The notes beneath the pieces are model-generated. The model saw only the letters and a program-made list of their open reading frames with translations, was not told the origin of the DNA and ran no database searches. Position numbers and translations under genes: made by a program. Of a stretch of 64,000 nucleotides of DNA, positions 26,163 to 34,192 are shown piece after piece. Location: the NCBI GenBank assembly GCA_002255935.1, contig NKIO01000001.1:124001-188000 (forward strand). The letters run 5' to 3'. Numbering within the stretch: the first letter of the stretch is position 1; every line of letters starts with the position of its first letter. The DNA comes from Comamonadaceae bacterium PBBC2. GTDB lineage: Bacteria > Pseudomonadota > Gammaproteobacteria > Burkholderiales > Burkholderiaceae_C.

Positions 26163-26186
26163 CCCGGGCTTATTTGTTAACCCGGG
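26163..26186 (-). promoter_or_regulatory. Hairpin in the rpsF leader
   Basis: CCCGGGTTAACAAATAAGCCCGGG can fold with CCCGGG arms 20 bp before the rpsF ribosome binding site. Many bacteria control this operon by S6:S18 binding to an mRNA leader, so this hairpin is a possible site. I cannot confirm the conserved bulge. Confidence 0.35.
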
Positions 26187-26225
26187 AAAAGAAAAGCCGC
26201 CCTCAGCGTCTAATTGAGGTGCGGC
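26187..26225 (-). terminator. Terminator between the symporter gene and rpsF
   Basis: On the minus strand GCCGCACCTCA, loop ATTAGACGC, TGAGGGCGGC is followed by TTTTCTTTT. It ends the ppsA-symporter transcript before the ribosomal operon, or acts as an attenuator if rpsF is read from further upstream. Confidence 0.75.
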
Positions 26226-26266
26226 AAGGCTAGCCCAAGATTATAGCCCATGCAGCCGCGGCAGGT

Positions 26267-28558
26267 CTAGATGGGGCCTGATGCGGCTTGCTGGGGGCGT
26301 CCTAGCCAACTAACCACCAGGGTGACAACAACACCGGCCGACACGCCGAAAACACCTGCAGACACCGGCTGAATACCCCACCACAGGCCAGTGCCCGTCA
26401 GCCCGAAGTTGTTTCGAACCCAGGGCACATTGATGACCATGTAGTAGATCGTGACGCCCAGACCTGCCAACATCCCCGAAACCGCGCCCGCCTGCGTAGT
26501 GCCGCGCCAGAAAATGCCCAGCACCATGGACGGCACCAAAGCCGCCCCTGCCAACGAAAAAGAAGCCGACACCAAATACAAAATCCCTGCCGGGCGTTGT
26601 GCCGCTACGTAGGCCGCCACCAGCGCCACCACCAGCAGTGCAAATTTGGACAGCATGACCCGGCGCATAGCCCGCGCCTTGTTGGCATCGCCATCGAAGT
26701 ACATATCGTGGGCCAGCGCATTGCCAATCGTGAGCAACAACCCATCCGCCGTAGACAAAGCGGCGGCCAAGCCCCCGGCCGCCACCAGCATGGACATGAC
26801 GTACGGCAAGCCACCAATCTCGGCCGACGCCAGCATCACCAGATCGGGCCCCATGCGCAACTCGGCGAATTGAAGGATATGGTCGCCGTTGACATCGCTC
26901 ACGGCCAGCAGGCTGGGGTCGCGGGCCCACTGCGCCACCCAAGCGGGCAGGTCATTAAAGTTTTGGCCCACCAAATGCGCCATAACCTCGTATTTCACCA
27001 ACACGGCCAGGGCCGGGGCGGACAGGTACAGCAAGGCAATGAAGAACAGCGACCACGCCACCGACGTGCGGGCCTCGGCCACCGAGGGCGTGGTGTAGAA
27101 GCGGGTCAGCAAGTGGGGTAATCCCACGGTACCCACCATCAGGCAAAAAATCAGTGCCATGAAGTTCAGGCGCGAGGTCTCGGACTCGGCCTGCTCTTGC
27201 TGCGAGCCGCGCGCATCGCCCGCAAACGGCTTGCTGTGCGCGGGCATTCCCCCAAGGGGTTTGGCCCGCTCGCGGTAATCGGCAGCCATGCGGCTCCAAT
27301 ACTCTTGCGCGGCCTTGGCGTCTTTGGGTAGCGCGGCAATTTCGCGGCGCAGTTCGGTGGCCAGCCCGTCGCTGGATTTTTGCTCTTCCGTCACCCGCAA
27401 TTGCTGGCGCAGCATCTGTCGCTCGGTTTGCAGCGCTTGCTCTGCATCTACCAGCTTTTGCTCCAGGCGCTCGGCGCGGCGGGCGTATTCAGTGCGCACC
27501 GATTGCTCAGCGGGGGAATCCATCAGCGTGCGCTCCAGCGTCGCAATCTTTTCCAGTTGTTGACCGTAAGCCAGTGGCGCAAAGGGGTTGCCCACCTGCT
27601 TGTAAGACAGCCAAGACACCGGAATTAGAAACGCCAAGATGATGATCGCGTATTGCACCACCTGGGTCCAGGTCACGGCACGCATACCGCCCAGAAATGA
27701 ACACACCAACACTCCGCCCAGTCCCAGCAAAATTCCGATCTCAAACTGAACACCAGTGAGACGCGAGGTGATTAAACCCACACCATAGATTTGCGCCACG
27801 ACATACATGAAGGAACACAAAACGGCGGCCAGCGCCGCAATGATGCGGGGCCAGCGCCCACCATACCTTGCGGCAAAAAAGTCAGGGATCGTATACAGGC
27901 CCATGCCACGCAGATACGGAGCCACCAGCATCGCAACCAAACAAAAGCCGCCGGTCCAACCCAGGATGTAGGCCAGCCCGCCCGCCTGAGTGCTGGTGCC
28001 CGAGAAGCCCTGTAGATACAGACCACCGGCCAGGCTGATGAAGGATGCTGCGCTCATCCAATCTGCCGCTGTGGCCATGCCGTTGTACATGGCCGGAATC
28101 CGCCGCCCTGCCACGTAGTATTCAGCAGCATCGGCGGTGCGGCTGCGGATGCCGATCACGGCGTACATAACCAAGGTGGAGAATAAAAAGATACCCGCAA
28201 TCCAGGCCTTGGACAGACCCGATTGCTCGGCAAGTGTGAGGCCCACGATGAAGGTCAGCAGCGCGATCACATAGCCGGCAAATCGGCGGTTGAGCTTGCG
28301 CTTGACGAGCCCGTAGCCCGGCCAGTCCACTACGGCAGATTCAGGATCGCGGCGGTTGATCTTCCAGGCAAACGTGACGACGATGCCGATGAACACCACC
28401 ACCCCGCCCTGGGCCGCAAACCAGAACACGAAAGGCCAGCCCGCAACCTGGAATGTCAGGCTATCGGCAAAGAAAACAATGCCGAAAGACGCCACAAACC
28501 AGACGAGCAGCAGACCGACGTGCAGCCGGCTGCTCCGCGCAATGGCCGCGCCGGTCAT
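26267..28558 (-). CDS. Sodium/solute symporter (VC_2705-type) fused to a DUF4212 small subunit
   Basis: A 763-residue inner-membrane transporter. Residues 1-75 (LHVGLLLVWFVASFG with FWFAAQGGVVVFIGIVV) match DUF4212, the small subunit of solute:sodium symporters, usually a separate gene. Next comes an SSF permease like the acetate carrier ActP, with AEYYVAGRRIPAMYNGMATAADWMSAASF. A charged coiled coil of about 90 residues (about 345-440) interrupts it. Near residue 555 the loop DVNGDHILQFAEL fits an EF-hand calcium site. The start lies 10 bp after the ppsA stop, so the two form an operon. That suggests uptake of a gluconeogenic substrate such as acetate or a similar acid, which is inference. 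Confidence 0.88.
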   Translation of the reverse strand: MTGAAIARSSRLHVGLLLVWFVASFGIVFFADSLTFQVAGWPFVFWFAAQGGVVVFIGIVVTFAWKINRRDPESAVVDWPGYGLVKRKLNRRFAGYVIALLTFIVGLTLAEQSGLSKAWIAGIFLFSTLVMYAVIGIRSRTADAAEYYVAGRRIPAMYNGMATAADWMSAASFISLAGGLYLQGFSGTSTQAGGLAYILGWTGGFCLVAMLVAPYLRGMGLYTIPDFFAARYGGRWPRIIAALAAVLCSFMYVVAQIYGVGLITSRLTGVQFEIGILLGLGGVLVCSFLGGMRAVTWTQVVQYAIIILAFLIPVSWLSYKQVGNPFAPLAYGQQLEKIATLERTLMDSPAEQSVRTEYARRAERLEQKLVDAEQALQTERQMLRQQLRVTEEQKSSDGLATELRREIAALPKDAKAAQEYWSRMAADYRERAKPLGGMPAHSKPFAGDARGSQQEQAESETSRLNFMALIFCLMVGTVGLPHLLTRFYTTPSVAEARTSVAWSLFFIALLYLSAPALAVLVKYEVMAHLVGQNFNDLPAWVAQWARDPSLLAVSDVNGDHILQFAELRMGPDLVMLASAEIGGLPYVMSMLVAAGGLAAALSTADGLLLTIGNALAHDMYFDGDANKARAMRRVMLSKFALLVVALVAAYVAAQRPAGILYLVSASFSLAGAALVPSMVLGIFWRGTTQAGAVSGMLAGLGVTIYYMVINVPWVRNNFGLTGTGLWWGIQPVSAGVFGVSAGVVVTLVVSWLGRPQQAASGPI

Positions 28559-28568
28559 GCCTGGCCTG

Positions 28569-30965
28569 TCATGTTGCGGCGAGTTGCTGCCAGGTTGCGA
28601 TCACGGAGTCAGGGTTCAGTGAGATCGAGGAAATACCTTCGTCCTTCAGCCACAGCGCAAAGTCAGGATGGTCGCTAGGGCCTTGTCCGCAGATACCGAT
28701 GTACTTGCCCTGACGCTTGCAGGCCGCAATGGCCAGGCTGATCAATGCCTTGACTGCGGGGTCGCGCTCATCAAAATCAGCAGCCAACAATTCCAGCCCG
28801 GAATCTCGATCCAGGCCCAGCGTCAACTGTGTCAGATCGTTAGAGCCAATCGAGAAGCCGTCAAAGTACTCCAGGAACTGGTCCGCCAAAATTGCGTTGC
28901 TCGGGATCTCACACATCATGATGACTTTGAGTTCGGCTTCGCCACGGCGCAGGCCGTGCTTGGCCAACAATTCAGTGACCTTCTTGGCCTGGCCCAAGGT
29001 GCGCACAAACGGCACCATCACCTGCACATTGGTCAAACCCATTTCATTGCGCACGCGCTTCAAGGCTTCGCACTCCATTGCAAAGGCTTCGCCAAACTCG
29101 GCGCTGGTGTAGCGCACCGCACCGCGGAAACCCAGCATCGGGTTCTCTTCTTCGGGCTCGTAGCGGCTGCCGCCGATGAGCTTGCGGTATTCGTTGCTCT
29201 TGAAGTCGGACAGACGCACGATGACCGGTTTGGGCCAGAAGGCTGCGGCAATGGTGGCCACTCCTTCGGCAACCCGGTCCACATAAAAGGCGCGAGGAGA
29301 TGCATGGCCGCGTGCCACCGACTCCACGGCCTTTTTCAAATCGCTGTCGATATTGGGGTAATCCAAAATCGCTTTCGGGTGCACACCAATGTTGTTGTTG
29401 ATGATGAACTCCAAGCGCGCCAGGCCCACGCCTTCGTTAGGCAACTGACAGAAGTCAAACGCCAACTGCGGATTGCCCACATTCATCATGATCTTGACCG
29501 GGCTGGGTGGCATCGCGCCGCGCTGCACTTCGGTCACTTCGGTTTCCAGCAGGCCGTCGTAGATAAAGCCGGTGTCGCCCTGGGCGCAACTCACGGTCAC
29601 CAGCATGCCGTTCTTCAGGACTTCGGTGGCATCACCACAGCCCACCACGGCAGGTATGCCCAATTCCCGCGCAATGATGGCCGCGTGGCAGGTGCGCCCG
29701 CCACGGTTGGTGACGATAGCACTAGCGCGCTTCATCACAGGTTCCCAGTTCGGGTCGGTCATATCGGTGACCAGAATATCGCCCGCTTGCACAGTGTCCA
29801 TCTCGCTGATGTTGTGCACGATGCGCACGGGGCCGGTGCCGATCTTTTGACCAATGGCGCGGCCTTCGACCAGCACAGCGCCCTCCCCTTTGAGCTTGTA
29901 GCGCAGCTCGACTTGGTTGCCGGCCTGGCTCTTCACGGTTTCAGGCCGGGCCTGCAGGATGTAGAGCTGGCCGTCTAGGCCGTCTTTGCCCCATTCAATG
30001 TCCATCGCGCGGCCGTAATGTTCTTCGATCACCAGCGCGTAGCGGGCCAGTTGCTCCACATCGGCATCGGTGAGGGAATAGCGGTTGCGCAGCTCGGTGG
30101 GTACATCGGTGGTCTTGACCAGCTTGCCACTAGCGGCAGCTTTCTCAGCGGCGGTGGTGAATTGCATTTGCAGCAGCTTGGAGCCCAGGTTGCGGCGGAT
30201 GACCGCGCGCTTGCCAGCCTTCAGCATGGGCTTGTGCACATAAAACTCGTCGGGGTTCACTGCGCCCTGCACCACGGTCTCGCCCAGGCCGTAGCTGGAG
30301 GTAATGAACACCACATCGGAGAAGCCGGACTCGGTATCGATCGTGAACATGACACCTGCAGCGCCCAGATCGGAGCGCACCATGCGCTGAATGCCGGCGC
30401 TCAAAGCCACGATATCGTGGGCAAAGCCCTTGTGCACGCGGTAGCTGATGGCGCGGTCGTTGTAGAGGGATGCAAACACTTCGCGGATCTTGTGCAGGAT
30501 GTCTTCAATGCCATGCACATTCAAAAAGGTTTCTTGTTGGCCCGCGAACGACGCATCGGGCAAGTCTTCCGCCGTGGCGGACGAGCGCACCGCAAAGGTG
30601 GCGTCGGCATTGCTGGCAGACAGGACGGCAAACGCTTCGCGAATGCCTTTTTCCAGATCGGCCGGGAAAGGCTGGGCTTCCACCATCGCACGGATCTCGG
30701 CACCGGCTACGGCGAGTGCGCGCACGTCTTCGGTGTCCAGGCTCTTCAGGCGGGCGCTGATTTTTTCGGTCAGACCACCAAACTTCAAAAATTCACGGAA
30801 GGCATGGGCGGTGGTGGCAAAGCCGGTGGGCACTTTGACACCGGTGGGCAGGTGGGAAATCATCTCCCCTAGGCTGGCATTTTTGCCGCCGACCAATTCG
30901 ACATCGGTCATGCGCAGCAACTCGAAGGGAACTACCAGATCGGTAGGGCTGAAAAGTTTTGACAT
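28569..30965 (-). CDS. ppsA: Phosphoenolpyruvate synthase
   Basis: Converts pyruvate and ATP to phosphoenolpyruvate, AMP and phosphate for gluconeogenesis. The 798 residues contain the ATP-grasp domain ([18 protein letters not shown]), the swivelling phosphohistidine domain with catalytic His in [20 protein letters not shown], and the PEP-binding barrel ([16 protein letters not shown] with [12 protein letters not shown]). It is divergent from ppsR, which encodes its regulator, and is co-oriented with the symporter 10 bp downstream. Confidence 0.97.
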   Translation of the reverse strand: MSKLFSPTDLVVPFELLRMTDVELVGGKNASLGEMISHLPTGVKVPTGFATTAHAFREFLKFGGLTEKISARLKSLDTEDVRALAVAGAEIRAMVEAQPFPADLEKGIREAFAVLSASNADATFAVRSSATAEDLPDASFAGQQETFLNVHGIEDILHKIREVFASLYNDRAISYRVHKGFAHDIVALSAGIQRMVRSDLGAAGVMFTIDTESGFSDVVFITSSYGLGETVVQGAVNPDEFYVHKPMLKAGKRAVIRRNLGSKLLQMQFTTAAEKAAASGKLVKTTDVPTELRNRYSLTDADVEQLARYALVIEEHYGRAMDIEWGKDGLDGQLYILQARPETVKSQAGNQVELRYKLKGEGAVLVEGRAIGQKIGTGPVRIVHNISEMDTVQAGDILVTDMTDPNWEPVMKRASAIVTNRGGRTCHAAIIARELGIPAVVGCGDATEVLKNGMLVTVSCAQGDTGFIYDGLLETEVTEVQRGAMPPSPVKIMMNVGNPQLAFDFCQLPNEGVGLARLEFIINNNIGVHPKAILDYPNIDSDLKKAVESVARGHASPRAFYVDRVAEGVATIAAAFWPKPVIVRLSDFKSNEYRKLIGGSRYEPEEENPMLGFRGAVRYTSAEFGEAFAMECEALKRVRNEMGLTNVQVMVPFVRTLGQAKKVTELLAKHGLRRGEAELKVIMMCEIPSNAILADQFLEYFDGFSIGSNDLTQLTLGLDRDSGLELLAADFDERDPAVKALISLAIAACKRQGKYIGICGQGPSDHPDFALWLKDEGISSISLNPDSVIATWQQLAAT

Positions 30966-31146
30966 ACAAGCTCCAAAGTTAAAACTGTTTCATGGCCGAT
31001 GGTGCCGGGCACCCACCTGCCTTCGCGCCGACGCAATTTCAATGCTCTAAGCGGGGGATTTGTGTTGTTGCTGTTGTTGAAAATCCCGGCCCGAGCGAAA
31101 TGCGCCAAAAATGCGCTAGATTGCGTTCATTGTAGAGGCCACCCCC

Positions 31147-31968
31147 ATGCACCAACGCACCGTCTTTTTCGTCTCCGATGGCACCGGCATCACCGCCGAA
31201 ACCTTTGGCAAAGCCATCCTGGCGCAATTTGAAGCCAAAGTTCGCCAAATTCGCTTACCGTTTGTTGACACAGTGGACAAAGCCCACCAGGCCGTGCGCC
31301 AGATCAACCATGCCGCCACCGTGGAGGGCAACCGCCCCATCGTCTTCACCACACTGGTGAACATGGAGGTGCTCAAAGTGATTCAAGAGGGATGCCAGGG
31401 CATGCTGCTGGACATGTTTGGCACCTTTGTCAACCCGCTGGAGACGGAGCTGGGTATCAAGTCCAACCACCGCATTGGCCGCTTTAGCGATGCCAGCAAA
31501 AGCCAGGAGTACCAGGACCGGATTGAGGCCATCAACTTCTCATTGGCGCACGACGATGGGCAAAGCAATCGCGACCTGGAACAAAGCGACGTGATTCTGG
31601 TGGGCGTGAGCCGCAGCGGTAAGACGCCGACATCGCTGTACCTGGCGATGCAATACGGCCTGAAGGCCTCCAACTACCCGCTGATTCCGGAAGACTTTGA
31701 ACGCCGTCAACTGCCGCCTGCACTTATGGCGCACAAGGCGAAGATTTTTGGGCTGACGATTCAACCCGAGCGGCTGGCCGAAATTCGCAATGAGCGCAGG
31801 CCGAATTCCAAATACGCGTCACTGGAAAACTGCCGCCATGAGGTGGCTGAGGGTGAAGCCATGATGCGACGCACTGGCATACGTTGGCTATCCACGACGA
31901 CAAAGTCGATTGAAGAGATTGCGACGACCATCCTGCAGGAAATTCATCCGGATAGGTTGGTGTATTGA
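31147..31968 (+). CDS. ppsR: PEP synthase regulatory protein (bifunctional kinase/pyrophosphorylase, DUF299)
   Basis: A 273-residue regulator that phosphorylates PpsA with ADP as donor and removes the group by phosphorolysis. It starts [19 protein letters not shown] and has the P-loop-like [20 protein letters not shown] and later [20 protein letters not shown]. Divergence from ppsA across a 180-bp gap is the usual arrangement and places both promoters there; no clear operator is seen in it. A copy of repeat A follows its stop. Confidence 0.95.
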   Translation: MHQRTVFFVSDGTGITAETFGKAILAQFEAKVRQIRLPFVDTVDKAHQAVRQINHAATVEGNRPIVFTTLVNMEVLKVIQEGCQGMLLDMFGTFVNPLETELGIKSNHRIGRFSDASKSQEYQDRIEAINFSLAHDDGQSNRDLEQSDVILVGVSRSGKTPTSLYLAMQYGLKASNYPLIPEDFERRQLPPALMAHKAKIFGLTIQPERLAEIRNERRPNSKYASLENCRHEVAEGEAMMRRTGIRWLSTTTKSIEEIATTILQEIHPDRLVY

Positions 31969-32316
31969 GGGCTCTCCAGCGCGGCTGACTCTGGAAAAAC
32001 GCTACTGTTTTAGGAGCTGCTCCCGCACTATCCATGGGCCGAATGGCCTATTTGGCTTGAAATTTGAGGGACAGCGTTGTTTTTCGTCGTTCGGCTCGAT
32101 GTTGAAGCCAGAAACGAATGTTCGGATTGGAGAATGGTGTATTTCTGCAATGCGGGCGAAAGCTGTCGTTCACGACAGTCGCCCAATTTCAGTCTCATTG
32201 AGTCTGTGTACATGATTTAGCATCCGCCGGTCTCGGCTCGTCTGCCAGAATATCGAGCATCAGCCAGTTTATCGAGCACTTGTTGGTGCTCTGGACATTA
32301 CGTTAACCATCATTTC
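31969..32316. other. Non-coding accessory stretch before the integron-like cassette
   Basis: Apart from a repeat A copy, I see no gene. It holds a short palindrome (CTGTCGTTCACGACAG, 32163-32178), a hairpin GAGCACTTGTTGGTGCTC (32274-32291), and ACGTTAACC about 10-15 bp before the next ATG, which looks like an integron core site. Confidence 0.5.
32000..32068 (+). repeat. Dispersed repeat family A, copy 7
   Basis: Core at 32015-32034 with a full right half (GGGCCGAATGGCCTATTTGGCTTGAAA) that makes this one of the best-preserved copies. It lies after ppsR. Confidence 0.88.
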
Positions 32317-32706
32317 ATGAGCAGTGCTACCTCAGTCACTATCGTCGCAGCAGTGTTCACGTTAGCTGCCTGTGCCGCGAATCCACATCAGAACCCAAAG
32401 GAGTTTTGGCCCCCACCGGATACGTCAGGCGCCCGGCTCAGATTCGCGGAAATCGCCACACCCTCGCTTGCTACAGAAATTGAAGAAGACGAAGTGGTCG
32501 GTATCGTGCAAGAACAGGCTCGGTTCTGTGATACCGACCCATGGCGGCAGTTCAAATGGATAACTACCAAGCAACTGCTCTTGATGTGCGCATGTCCCGG
32601 TCGCTATGGAACAAACATGGCGCTCTTCGCTGTGGACCGGTTGAATGGCGGGCAGTGGCGTGTTGTGCAGCAGTATTCAATCCCGACCGCCCAGACTGTG
32701 CCATGA
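32317..32706 (+). CDS. Putative lipoprotein carried on an integron-type gene cassette
   Basis: A 129-residue protein that I cannot assign. The N-terminus is a lipoprotein-like signal with a lipobox (VAAVFTLAACAANP, Cys about residue 19), then a Pro/Asp-rich region and a hydrophobic C-terminal half with three cysteines (RFCDTD, LLLMCACPGRYG). Its base composition looks less GC-rich than the neighbours. The ATG is just after a GTTAACC core-site match, and an attC-like structure begins about 20 bp after the stop. This is the compact layout of a mobile gene cassette. Many cassette genes encode unknown small secreted proteins. Confidence 0.65.
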   Translation: MSSATSVTIVAAVFTLAACAANPHQNPKEFWPPPDTSGARLRFAEIATPSLATEIEEDEVVGIVQEQARFCDTDPWRQFKWITTKQLLLMCACPGRYGTNMALFAVDRLNGGQWRVVQQYSIPTAQTVP

Positions 32707-32727
32707 AGCGCAGCAGCAAAGATGATT

Positions 32728-32812
32728 GTTAACAAGTTGCTCGTCACGGACACGCACCAGCAGTCGCCGCTGCGCGGCACTTGCTGCGTGCCAGTGGCCC
32801 CCAACGTTAAAA
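32728..32812 (+). mobile_element. attC recombination site (59-base-element type)
   Basis: Outer simple sites TTAAC and GTTAA enclose two imperfectly complementary arms. The left arm (TTAAC AA GTTG ... GTCAC ... CACGC ... GCA ... CCGC) pairs with the right arm read backwards (TTAAC GTTG ... CCAC ... CACGC ... GCA ... CCGC), with extra bases on one side, as in true attC sites. The centre CGCCGCTGCGCGGC resembles known attC centres. The length of about 84 bp is in range. No integrase is present in the window. Confidence 0.72.
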
Positions 32813-33035
32813 CAGCATTTTGAATGGCCGCTTCGGAGCGGCAGCTAAGACCGCTTTGGGCCTCTCAGCGACTTTCAGCAACCTGATCCAGCTGTGCGTC
32901 AAAGTTGCCGAATGCATGCGCCTCCCACGTGTTGACCAATGAATACGTCTAAAAGCGGGGCGAGCGCTGACTAAACTGATCGCACCGAGTTCGCGGTGTA
33001 AAGCGTCTCCCTACCGCCCGAAAGAGTGCCGAGAA

Positions 33036-33102
33036 CCGCTATGTTTTTCATAGCTACTCCCGCACATTCCACCTGGGCCCCAGCCCCATTTGACTCAAAA
33101 TT
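33036..33102 (+). repeat. Dispersed repeat family A, copy 8 (diverged)
   Basis: Variant core AGCTACTCCCGCACATTCCA at 33052-33071, with the left half GCTATGTTTTTCATAGC forming a perfect small dyad. It lies next to the decayed ahpF fragment, as copy 9 lies next to intact ahpF. Confidence 0.78.
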
Positions 33103-33117
33103 CTCCAAAAATCGGGC

Positions 33118-33250
33118 TAAAACGGCTTCCTGCGGCTTGAACAGAATCACCGGCTTGCGAATCGCGTCGTCAATTGCGCTAAGCGCGGTCTGTAGCCTCC
33201 GTTTGCGGCAATCACAATTTACCTGAACGGCACAGTGGTGCAGTTACTTT
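33118..33250 (-). pseudogene. Decayed copy of the 3' end of ahpF
   Basis: The minus strand reads CTTVPFR-stop-IVIAANGG and, after a frameshift, TALSAIDDAIRKPVILF. Intact AhpF ends [16 protein letters not shown] and [18 protein letters not shown]. At DNA level CGGCAATCACAATTTACCTGA aligns with CAGCAATCACGATTTGCTTGA. Only the last 40 or so codons are present, with an in-frame stop and a frameshift, so this is a clear gene remnant. Confidence 0.8.
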
Positions 33251-33298
33251 CCAGAGTTGACTTAGTCCAGCAAGATCTTCGTGACCATAGGGTTTTCA

Positions 33299-33316
33299 AA
33301 TACAGATATCTGTATT
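33299..33316. promoter_or_regulatory. Palindromic operator before vapB
   Basis: AATACAGATATCTGTATT is a perfect 18-bp palindrome 12 bp before the antitoxin ATG. Ribbon-helix-helix antitoxins normally bind such sites to repress their own operon. Confidence 0.68.
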
Positions 33317-33328
33317 AAAGTGTCAACC

Positions 33329-33586
33329 ATGAAAACCACGCTCAACATTCACGATACGCTACTCCAAGAGGCAAAAGCCTTCGCTGCGCAGCAGCGCACG
33401 ACGCTGACAAAGCTGATTGAAGAAGGTTTGCGTATGCGTTTGCAACCCAAGCAAGCTGATAAACGAAGCACCGTCGCCATCAAGCTGCCAACCTTACCCA
33501 GTAAAAAAGGGCGCGGCCTCCAGCCGGGTATTGACCCGCTGTCTAACAAGAGCTTGTACGACGCAGCAGACGGCTTGCCATCTTGA
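33329..33586 (+). CDS. vapB: VapB-type ribbon-helix-helix antitoxin
   Basis: An 85-residue antitoxin. The N-terminal ribbon-helix-helix is visible as MKTTLNIHDTLLQEAKAFAA followed by TTLTKLIEEGLRMRL; the flexible C-terminal half should wrap the toxin. I use the ATG at 33329, directly after the palindrome; the track start at 33281 would place coding sequence across the operator. Its stop overlaps the vapC start (TTGA), so the pair is translationally coupled. Confidence 0.87.
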   Translation: MKTTLNIHDTLLQEAKAFAAQQRTTLTKLIEEGLRMRLQPKQADKRSTVAIKLPTLPSKKGRGLQPGIDPLSNKSLYDAADGLPS

Positions 33587-34029
33587 AGACGTATTTTCCA
33601 GATATCAATGTGCTGATCGCCTCTGCGCGTGAGGACCATAGCACCCACGCTGCCGCCAAAGCGTGGTTAGCCCAGGCGGCGCTGGATGCGCGCAATGGCC
33701 TGTGCAACATTGCCTTGCCCATGTTGGTGGTGTCGGGCTTTGTGCGCTTGGTCACCCATCCAAAGATCATGAGTCCGCCCAATACACCGGACGAAGCATT
33801 GGCGTACATCGACGCGTTGTTGGATGTCCTACAGATCAACGTGAGTGACGCGCAAACTTGGGCGACCTTCCGGTCTTTAGTTTCCCGCCAACAACTGAGC
33901 GGAAATGACATCCCCGATGCATGGTTAGCCAGCTATGCCGAAGCCACGGGTGCCGCAGTGGCCACCTTTGACAAAGGTTTTAAAAAGCTGCTGCCACGGT
34001 CACAGGTGATTCTGCTGAGCCCACGCTAA
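33583..34029 (+). CDS. vapC: VapC-type PIN ribonuclease toxin
   Basis: A 148-residue PIN-domain endoribonuclease of the VapC class. The acidic active-site residues are visible in FPDINVLIASAREDHSTH (Asp near residue 7), in the central segment around LSGNDIPDAWLASYAE, and in VATFDKGFKKL near the C-terminus. The start is a TTG overlapping the vapB stop. The pair lies between a decayed ahpF 3' end and intact ahpF, which suggests arrival by an insertion that duplicated flanking DNA. Confidence 0.88.
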   Translation: MKTYFPDINVLIASAREDHSTHAAAKAWLAQAALDARNGLCNIALPMLVVSGFVRLVTHPKIMSPPNTPDEALAYIDALLDVLQINVSDAQTWATFRSLVSRQQLSGNDIPDAWLASYAEATGAAVATFDKGFKKLLPRSQVILLSPR

Positions 34030-34108
34030 CTTTCACTGTGTTTCGGTAACAACGACGGTATGGGATTGGCCTGACAGGTTGGTGTAGTGAGTACCCTCAG
34101 CGCGAGTT

Positions 34109-34185
34109 GTGCGGGAGCACTGCTATAAGTTTAGTAGCTGCTCCCGCACTATCCACGGCCTGAATGGACTAAAACACTTAAATTT
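34109..34185 (+). repeat. Dispersed repeat family A, copy 9, with an inverted partial core
   Basis: Core at 34136-34155. About 17 bases upstream GTGCGGGAGCA (34109-34119) is the inverted start of another core, so the pair can form an 11-bp stem. It is the only copy here with such a partner and may terminate vapBC and ahpF transcripts. Confidence 0.8.
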
Positions 34186-34192
34186 CCTCCAC

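Noticed and set aside
28668-29978. A 436-codon plus-strand ORF over ppsA
   Set aside because: It is antisense to a complete PEP synthase; composition only.
32040-32316. An upstream attC or attI before the cassette gene
   Set aside because: Only the GTTAACC end is convincing; I could not find a pairing left arm, so a second site is not claimed.
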